Shown here: positions 32,093 to 37,209 of the stretch, piece by piece
Layout of the letters: each line of letters opens with the position of its first letter
Position numbering within the stretch: position 1 is the first letter of the stretch
Source of the DNA: Streptomyces aurantiacus JA 4570
Lineage (GTDB): Bacteria; Actinomycetota; Actinomycetes; Streptomycetales; Streptomycetaceae
Length of the DNA stretch: 37,209 nt
Direction: 5' to 3'
Assembly (NCBI RefSeq): GCF_000414115.1
Contig: NZ_AOPZ01000008.1
Location: forward strand, 1-37,209
Position numbers and translations under genes: made by a program
The notes under the pieces: generated by a model
What the model was told of the DNA's origin: nothing
The model's database searches: none
What the model saw: only the letters and a program-made list of their open reading frames with translations

Positions 32093-33505
32093 GTGGCGAC
32101 TACGCCGATACGGGCGGGGGAGGCCGAGAGGGCCTCGGACGCCCAAGGGGGCCCGCGAGAGCCGGAGGCCGTACCGAACGAGGACGCCGCGGACAGGAAG
32201 AGCGCCGCCGATGCCGGAGACGGCACCCGGGACGGCGCCGGGCGTGGGCGCGGTGTGCTGCGGGACGTCGCGTTTCTGCGGCTGTGGTCCGGGAACACCG
32301 CGTCCGGGCTCGCGACCTGGGCCCTGCCCTTCGTCCTCGGCCTCGCCGTGCTCGACCGCACCATCGGCGCGGCGACCCTCGGACTGCTGCTCGCCGCCCG
32401 CACCGCGGGCTTCCTCGTCGCCGTCGCCGTCGGCGGCGTCCTCGCCGACCGCTACTCGCGGCGCGGCGTCGTCCTCTGGGCGGGCCTCTCGGCCGCCGCC
32501 GCGACCCCGCTCCTCGCCGTCGGCCTCGGGCGCTCCCTGCCCCTGATGCTGGCCGCCGCCGTCGTCGCGGGCGCCGGGCAGGGCGCCTGCCGCCCCGCCT
32601 TCCAGGCGCTGACCGCCGAAGTCGTCGACGAGGACCGGCGGCAGGCCGCGAACGCCGCGATGACCCTGTCTGTACGGGCCACCACCCTCGCCGGACCCTC
32701 GCTCACCGCGCTGCTCGCCGTGGTCCTCGACGCCTGGGCGCTGCTGCTCGGCATCGGGGTGCTGTGGCTGGTGGCGGCGCTGGTGCCGGGGCCTGGCGCA
32801 CGCCGCCCCCGAACCGAGGCAGCGGGCGCCGGGGCCGACGGCACGGGCGATGACGTACCCCGTCGACGCCCCTCGTTCTTCGCGGAGTTCGCCGAAGGGC
32901 TGCGCGAGGCGCGGCGCCACCCGTGGTTCCTCGCCGGGCTCGGCGCGCTGACCGTCGTCATCTCCACCGGCTACTCGGCCACCGGCGTCGCGCTGCCGCT
33001 GGTCAGCCGCGACAAGTACGACACGGGGGTGGTCCTCGCCGCCGCCATGACCGCGTACACCCTCGGCGCGCTCGGCGGGGCCGTCGTCGTCGCGCGCTGG
33101 CGCCCGCGCGCGCAGGGCTGGGCCGCCCTCGCGGGCCTCGGCCTCTACGGCTTCGCGCCGCTCAGCCTGCTGCTCCCGGTGCACTGGGCGGTCGTCGTGG
33201 CCGCGTACGCGGTGGCGGGGATCGGCATCGAGCTGTTCAACGTGCCCTGGTTCACGGCCACCCAGCGCGAGGTCGAGGCCGACAAGCTGGCCCGGGTGTC
33301 GTCCCTCGACTTCATGCTGTCCTACGGCCTGGCGCCCCTCGGGCTCGCACTGATCGCCCCGGCCATCGAGCACTTCGGGGCCCGGCCGGTGCTCGCGGTG
33401 TGCGCGGTGCTGTGCTTCGCGGCGCCCGCGGCGGCGGCGCTGGTGCCGAGCGCCCGCGGGTTCTCGCGGCGCCCGGCGACCGGTGCCGCCGCCCCGAACG
33501 ACTGA
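32093..33505 (+). CDS. MFS transporter, putative metallophore exporter
   Basis: A 470-residue major facilitator with 12 predicted helices and motif A GGVLADRYSRR (114-124). The first ~55 residues are hydrophilic, Glu/Asp/Ala/Gly-rich and probably cytoplasmic. Two GTG starts compete: 32093 has AGGAG 8 bp upstream and is preferred; 32084, three codons earlier, has AGGAG only 4 bp upstream. It belongs to the same MFS_3-like group as siderophore exporters. It is transcribed divergently from the FecBCD operon across the Zur-type box, and the TauD-like gene follows 43 bp later. The arrangement (exporter plus binding-protein importer plus biosynthetic genes) is that of a secreted metal chelator system. 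Confidence 0.9.
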   Translation: MATTPIRAGEAERASDAQGGPREPEAVPNEDAADRKSAADAGDGTRDGAGRGRGVLRDVAFLRLWSGNTASGLATWALPFVLGLAVLDRTIGAATLGLLLAARTAGFLVAVAVGGVLADRYSRRGVVLWAGLSAAAATPLLAVGLGRSLPLMLAAAVVAGAGQGACRPAFQALTAEVVDEDRRQAANAAMTLSVRATTLAGPSLTALLAVVLDAWALLLGIGVLWLVAALVPGPGARRPRTEAAGAGADGTGDDVPRRRPSFFAEFAEGLREARRHPWFLAGLGALTVVISTGYSATGVALPLVSRDKYDTGVVLAAAMTAYTLGALGGAVVVARWRPRAQGWAALAGLGLYGFAPLSLLLPVHWAVVVAAYAVAGIGIELFNVPWFTATQREVEADKLARVSSLDFMLSYGLAPLGLALIAPAIEHFGARPVLAVCAVLCFAAPAAAALVPSARGFSRRPATGAAAPND

Positions 33506-33539
33506 CGGCGAGTCCCCGCCCCGAACGACTGACTGCGAG
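33489..33539 (+). repeat. Tandem 27-bp duplication between MFS and TauD-like genes
   Basis: Two copies of a 24-bp segment beginning CCGCCCCGAACGACTGAC (33489-33512 and 33516-33539) differ at one base and are offset by 27 bp. The first copy includes the MFS stop codon (33503-33505). It is probably a recent local duplication; no function is apparent. Confidence 0.8.
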
Positions 33540-33548
33540 AGTCACGGC

Positions 33549-34367
33549 ATGACTGATCAACTCCCGGGCACCACCTCCGAGTACGGCCCGGCTCCCGAAG
33601 GCGGCTCCGCACCCGGATACGGCGTCCTGCCGCCCCGGGTCGCGGCCGAGGAACTGGCCAAGGCCCCCGCGCTGCTCGCCGAGCACGGCGCCGTCGTGCT
33701 GTCCGGGTACGGCGACACCGCCGACGGCGACGCGCTCACCGTCGCCGCCGCGCGGGTGCTCGGCGCCCGGCTGCGCGAGCTGTACCCGCAGCGGCTGCGT
33801 ACGTCGCGGGACGGCGGGCCCGTCCACCTGCACGCCGACAGCTTCGACGTGCGGGTGGACATCGGCGGCGTACCCAGCAGGCGCCGCCACCCCGACGAGG
33901 ACTACGTCTTCGTCCAGTGCGTACGCCCGGCACCGGCCGGCGGGCACTCCTTCGCGCTGGACGCGGGCCGGTTCGTGGACGGGCTCGCGGCGGCCGACCC
34001 GGAGCTGCGGTCCTTCCTGACCGGCTTCGACGTCGATCTGTACGGGGCGTGGGCGGGCCTGCGCGGGCTGCCCGCGGCGCCGAGCGTCGGGAGGCACGTG
34101 GAGTGGACGCGGACCGGCCGCCGCGTCTTCCGCCGTACGGACGGGGCGGCGCCGCTGCACCGGGACCCCGACGGTGCGTACGTGGCCGCCATGCTGGAGC
34201 GGTTCACCCGGGCCGTGGTCGCCCTGGAGCCCGCCCTGCCGCGCTTTCGGCTCGCGGCCGGGGATGTCCTCGTACTCGACAACTACCGCTGTTGGCATGG
34301 ACGGGACGGGCATGCGGGGGAGCGGTCGGTACGGATTCTCACGGTGCGCAGTTCGGAAGCGCGTTAG
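33549..34367 (+). CDS. TauD/TfdA-type 2OG/Fe(II) dioxygenase
   Basis: A 272-residue oxygenase with the TauD-like iron site: H95-A-D97 (PVHLHADSFD), distal H250 (CWHGRDGHAGERSVRIL) and the conserved Arg R259 or R262 for 2OG. The LDNYRCWHGR block is typical of the clavaminate-synthase/TauD branch, where amino-acid hydroxylases for siderophores are found. ATG at 33549 is the start; only a weak GAGAG site precedes it, so it may be coupled with the MFS gene 43 bp upstream. Likely role: hydroxylation of an amino-acid unit (for example Asp- or Glu-like, giving a hydroxycarboxylate metal ligand) in the metallophore pathway. The substrate is not shown by the sequence. Confidence 0.87.
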   Translation: MTDQLPGTTSEYGPAPEGGSAPGYGVLPPRVAAEELAKAPALLAEHGAVVLSGYGDTADGDALTVAAARVLGARLRELYPQRLRTSRDGGPVHLHADSFDVRVDIGGVPSRRRHPDEDYVFVQCVRPAPAGGHSFALDAGRFVDGLAAADPELRSFLTGFDVDLYGAWAGLRGLPAAPSVGRHVEWTRTGRRVFRRTDGAAPLHRDPDGAYVAAMLERFTRAVVALEPALPRFRLAAGDVLVLDNYRCWHGRDGHAGERSVRILTVRSSEAR

Positions 34368-34429
34368 TTGGGGCATCGTCCAGGGCGCTTCGCCAGGGCT
34401 TGCATCTGCCATGTAGGTTCGGCTGAACT

Positions 34430-34460
34430 TTTACAGATGCCAGGCAAACGGGCTTATTGT
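34430..34460 (+). promoter_or_regulatory. Likely promoter of the molybdate operon
   Basis: TTTACA at 34430-34435 (-35-like) is followed after 17-19 bp by CTTATT/TATTGT (34453-34460, -10-like). The ATG of the TOBE-domain regulator at 34468 is only 7-9 nt beyond, without a ribosome site, so the message could be leaderless. The gap 34368-34467 holds nothing else obvious. Confidence 0.45.
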
Positions 34461-34467
34461 GCTGCAC

Positions 34468-34872
34468 ATGCAGTCCTACACCATCGGCCAGGCCGCCCGG
34501 CTCCTCGGCGTCAGCCCCGACACCGCGCGGCGCTGGGCCGACGCCGGGCGCGTCGCCACGCACCGGGACGACGCCGGGCGCCGCGTGATCGAGGGGCGCG
34601 ACCTGGCCGTGTTCTCCGTGGAGCTGGCCCGGAACGGCGCGGGCGGCACCGGCGAGGACGAGGGCTCGTACACGTCCGCGCGCAATGCCTTCCCCGGCAT
34701 CGTCACCGCCGTGAAGCTCGGTGACGTGGCCGCGCAGGTCGAGATCCAGGCGGGCCCGCACCGCCTGGTCTCGCTGCTCACCCGCGAGGCGGTGGAGGAG
34801 CTCGGCCTGGAGGTCGGCATGGAGGCCACCGCACGCGTGAAGTCCACCAGCGTGCACATCGACCGCGTCTGA
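34468..34872 (+). CDS. HTH plus TOBE (Mop) molybdate-responsive protein
   Basis: A 134-residue protein of two parts. Residues 1-45 are a MerR/excisionase-like helix-turn-helix ([26 protein letters not shown]), and residues 70-134 are a single TOBE/Mop molybdate-binding domain starting [10 protein letters not shown] with the VKSTSVHI end. This is the ModE-like regulator type common in actinomycetes. It probably senses molybdate and controls the adjacent uptake genes. ATG at 34468 is chosen as it fits the start of the HTH; a GTG three codons upstream is possible. modA follows 23 bp later. The family is sometimes called molybdopterin-binding protein. Confidence 0.88.
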   Translation: MQSYTIGQAARLLGVSPDTARRWADAGRVATHRDDAGRRVIEGRDLAVFSVELARNGAGGTGEDEGSYTSARNAFPGIVTAVKLGDVAAQVEIQAGPHRLVSLLTREAVEELGLEVGMEATARVKSTSVHIDRV

Positions 34873-34895
34873 ACGCCCCGCGAGGAGTCCCGCTC

Positions 34896-35708
34896 ATGTC
34901 CCCCATTCCCTCTGTTCGCCCTGCCCGCACCGCCGCCGCCGTGGCCGCCGTCGCGCTCCTGCTGCCGCTCGCCGCCTGCGGCAGCGACGACGGCGACAGC
35001 AAGAAGGACAAGGACGGCGTCGGCAAGGCCGGCGCCGCGCCCAAGGCCGACCTGACCGTGCTCGCCGCGGCGTCGCTCACCGATGTGTTCAAGAGCCTTG
35101 AGAAGACGTACGAGGAGAAGAACCCGGGCACGAAGCTCACCTTCTCCTTCGCCGGGTCGCAGGAACTGGCCGCGCAGGTCAAGCAGGGCTCGCCCGCCGA
35201 CGCGCTGGTGACCGCCGACACCAAGACCATGGACGGCCTGAAGTCCGACACCGGGACGCCGGCCGTCATCGCCAAGAACCGGCTCGTCATCGCCACCCGC
35301 GAGGGCAACCCCAAGAAGATCAAGAGCCTGAAGGACCTCACCGACAGCGGTCTGAAGGTCGTGCTCGCCGCGCCCGAGGTGCCCGTCGGGCGCTACAGCA
35401 AGCAGGTGCTCGACGCGCAGAAGCTCAAGGTCGAGCCGGTCTCGCAGGAGACCAGCGTGCGGGGTGTGCTCAGCAAGGTTGAGCTCGGCGAGGCCGATGC
35501 GGGGATCGTCTACAAGACGGACGCCGCGGTGTCGCCCGACAAGGTCGACGCCGTCGCCATCCCCGACGCGCAGAACGCCGTGGCCTCCTATCCGGCGGCC
35601 ACGCTCGCGCAGTCCGGGCACAAGGAGGCGGCGGACGCCTTTGTGAAGTGGCTGAGCACGCCGGAGGCGCAGAAGATTCTGCGGGACGCGGGTTTCCAGA
35701 AGCCGTAG
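34896..35708 (+). CDS. modA: Molybdate-binding lipoprotein
   Basis: A 270-residue ModA with an export signal and lipobox LAAC (lipidated C28). A Ser/Asp/Lys-rich linker follows, then the ModA fold beginning [13 protein letters not shown]. Other family blocks are [27 protein letters not shown] and the C-terminal [14 protein letters not shown]. It binds molybdate or tungstate outside the cell and delivers it to ModB. ATG at 34896 has GAGGAG 8 bp upstream. It lies between the TOBE regulator and the modBC fusion gene in the same direction. Confidence 0.95.
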   Translation: MSPIPSVRPARTAAAVAAVALLLPLAACGSDDGDSKKDKDGVGKAGAAPKADLTVLAAASLTDVFKSLEKTYEEKNPGTKLTFSFAGSQELAAQVKQGSPADALVTADTKTMDGLKSDTGTPAVIAKNRLVIATREGNPKKIKSLKDLTDSGLKVVLAAPEVPVGRYSKQVLDAQKLKVEPVSQETSVRGVLSKVELGEADAGIVYKTDAAVSPDKVDAVAIPDAQNAVASYPAATLAQSGHKEAADAFVKWLSTPEAQKILRDAGFQKP

Positions 35709-35864
35709 CCGACCCCCGGGTTCGGTCTTGTCTGCGGCTCTGTGGGGGCTGGGCGCGCAGTTCCCCGCGCCCCTTACGGGGCTCGGGTGGGCCTTCCCCG
35801 CGCCCCTTACGGGTTCCGGGTGGGCCCCGTATCGCTGATTCGCTTCGTACGTCAGGATCCGCCG
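35709..35864. repeat. Intergenic repeat with hairpin between modA and modBC
   Basis: This gap holds two direct copies of TTCCCCGCGCCCCTTACGGG (35761-35780 and 35794-35813). A 7-bp inverted repeat, GGGCGCG at 35751-35757 and CGCGCCC at 35766-35772, overlaps the first copy. The GCGCAGTTCCCCGCGCCCC type sequence is a well-known dispersed intergenic element of Streptomyces. Here it may act as a partial terminator that lowers modBC expression relative to modA. Confidence 0.7.
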
Positions 35865-37209
35865 ATGAACAATCGCTTCCGCCGATCGCGGCCGGGCGGG
35901 GGCGGCGTGCGTGCGCCGTTGCTGCTCGGGGTGCCCGCGCTGCTCGCCATCGCGTTTCTGCTGATGCCGCTCATCGGGGTGCTGGCCCGTACGGAGTGGG
36001 GGGAGCTCGGGGACCATCTGACCAACCCGGGCGTGACCGAGGCCCTTCAGCTCTCGCTCGTCGTGTCCTTCTGGGCGCTCGGCCTCTCGCTGCTGCTCGG
36101 CGTGCCGCTGGCCTGGCTGCTCGCGCGGGTGCCGTTCCCCGGCAAGGCGCTCGTACGCTCGCTCGTGCTGCTGCCCATGGTGCTGCCGCCGACCGTCGGC
36201 GGCGTCGCCCTGCTGCTCGGCTTCGGGCGGCGCGGGCTGCTCGGGCCCTGGCTTGAGGACACCTTCGGCGTCGTCCTGCCCTTCCACACCTCCGGCGCGG
36301 TCGTCGCGGCGACGTTCGTCTCGATGCCGTTCCTGGTGATCAGCCTGGAGGGGGCGATCGCGGGCCTGCGGCCCAGCTACGAGGAGACGGCCGCCTCCCT
36401 CGGGGCGTCACCGGTGCGGGTGTTCCGCACCGTCACGCTGCCGATGGTCGCGCCGGGCCTGGCCGCCGGGGCCGCGCTCACCTGGGCGCGGGCGCTCGGC
36501 GAGTTCGGCGCGACGATCACGTTCGCGGGGAACCTGCCCGGTACGACACAGACGCTGCCGCTCCAGGTGTACCTGCTCCTCCAGGACTCGCCGGAGGCCG
36601 CCACCTCGGTGTCCCTGCTGCTGCTCGCCATCGCGATGGCGGTGCTCGTGGCGCTGCGGGGGCGGTGGACCGGGGGTGGGTCGGCGGGGCGCGGCGCGGC
36701 GGGCGGGGGCGTGCCCGAACCGTCCGGCGAAGCTGTGGCCGTGGCCGAGGCGCCGGGTGGCGAAGTGGCCAAGTTGCCTGAAAACAGCGGGAGTTGGAGT
36801 CTGCACGCCGACGTCACCGGTTTCGCCGAGCTGACCCTCGACGCCGCCCCCGGGACCACCATCGCCGTCGTCGGCCCCAACGGCGCGGGCAAGACCACGC
36901 TCCTGCGGGCCCTGCTCGGCCTGACCCCGCGCGCGCACGCCGTCCTGCGCCTCGGCGACACCGACGTCACGGCGCTCGCGCCGCACCGGCGCAAGGTCGC
37001 CTGGGTACCGCAGGACGGCGCGCTCTTCCCGCACCTGAACGCCCTCGGCAACACGGCGTACGGGCTGCGGGCCCAGGGCGTGCCGCGCGGCGAGGCCCGG
37101 CGGGCGGCACAGGAGTGGCTGGACCGGCTCGGGATCGGGCACCTCGCGCACCGCAGGCCCGCGCAGCTGTCGGGCGGGCAGGCGGGGCGGGTGGCCCTGG
37201 CCCCGGCCC
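35865..37209 (+). CDS. modBC: Fused molybdate ABC permease-ATPase (ModB-ModC), 3' end beyond window
   Basis: Starting at ATG 35865 the frame is open to the window edge (448 codons). Residues ~15-265 are a ModB permease: several hydrophobic helices with the VLPPTVGGVALLLGFG block and the EAA loop EETAASLGASPVRVFRTVTLPM. A Gly/Ala/Glu-rich linker (~268-308) leads to a ModC ATPase with Walker A GPNGAGKTT (338-346), a Q-loop (VAWVPQDGALFPHL) and LSGGQ near the end. The final residues read QAGRVALAPA where QAQRVALARA is usual; these changes may be real or reflect poor sequence at the edge. The fusion is a known actinomycete form. It imports molybdate delivered by ModA. Confidence 0.92.
   Translation, partial: MNNRFRRSRPGGGGVRAPLLLGVPALLAIAFLLMPLIGVLARTEWGELGDHLTNPGVTEALQLSLVVSFWALGLSLLLGVPLAWLLARVPFPGKALVRSLVLLPMVLPPTVGGVALLLGFGRRGLLGPWLEDTFGVVLPFHTSGAVVAATFVSMPFLVISLEGAIAGLRPSYEETAASLGASPVRVFRTVTLPMVAPGLAAGAALTWARALGEFGATITFAGNLPGTTQTLPLQVYLLLQDSPEAATSVSLLLLAIAMAVLVALRGRWTGGGSAGRGAAGGGVPEPSGEAVAVAEAPGGEVAKLPENSGSWSLHADVTGFAELTLDAAPGTTIAVVGPNGAGKTTLLRALLGLTPRAHAVLRLGDTDVTALAPHRRKVAWVPQDGALFPHLNALGNTAYGLRAQGVPRGEARRAAQEWLDRLGIGHLAHRRPAQLSGGQAGRVALAPA

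Noticed and set aside
31049..33373. Very long minus-strand open frame across the metallophore divergent promoter
   Set aside because: It crosses the promoter region and both flanking real genes in the wrong frame, and its composition is Arg/Gly/Ala shadow type.

Overview
The window is very GC-rich with strong GC bias at third codon positions, many GTG starts and long chains of stop/start overlaps. This is typical of an actinomycete, most likely a Streptomyces chromosome. No tRNA, rRNA, CRISPR array, transposase or phage gene was seen.

Region 1 (about 3-22215) looks like a natural-product gene cluster for an octosyl-acid-type (nikkomycin/polyoxin-like) peptidyl nucleoside with unusual tailoring. 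The core set lies at 8671-14495: a MurA/NikO-type enolpyruvyl transferase, a Tyr-phosphatase-like enzyme, a B12-domain radical SAM enzyme, a HisC-like aminotransferase, a P-loop kinase (candidate for cryptic 2'-phosphorylation) and a 2-oxoglutarate (2OG)/Fe(II) oxygenase. Around it are genes for an amino-acid or peptidyl part: a lysine-2,3-aminomutase-like radical SAM/PLP enzyme, a second aminotransferase, three ATP-grasp ligases, further 2OG/Fe oxygenases (one without its HxD iron ligands), an EctB-like aminotransferase fragment and an MFS exporter. At the right side a sulfotransferase and two oxygenase-family genes face, across a 358-bp promoter region, an operon of a lysine/ornithine-type N-monooxygenase plus cysD and cysN (ATP sulfurylase). 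This suggests that a hydroxylamine or hydroxyl group is O-sulfated in the pathway. No NRPS, PKS or pathway regulator is visible.

Region 2 (22241-25132) holds a type I methionine aminopeptidase, a small alpha/beta hydrolase and a TPR-like regulator remnant whose N-terminal part is an 18-bp coding minisatellite. Two clean inverted repeats lie in the promoters here. It looks like a boundary between clusters.

Region 3 (25140-34367) is a compact metal-uptake and metallophore-like locus without an NRPS. It has a cysteine-synthase-fold PLP enzyme, a PduX-like GHMP kinase, a Rossmann-like DUF364 protein, a methyltransferase, a FecBCD-type importer (binding lipoprotein, permease, ATPase) and, divergently, an MFS transporter and a TauD-like oxygenase. 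A 15-bp Fur/Zur-type box lies upstream of the binding-protein gene and points to zinc control.

Region 4 (34468-37209) is a molybdate uptake operon: a HTH plus TOBE (Mop) regulator or molybdate sensor, the ModA lipoprotein and a fused ModB-ModC transporter that runs off the window.
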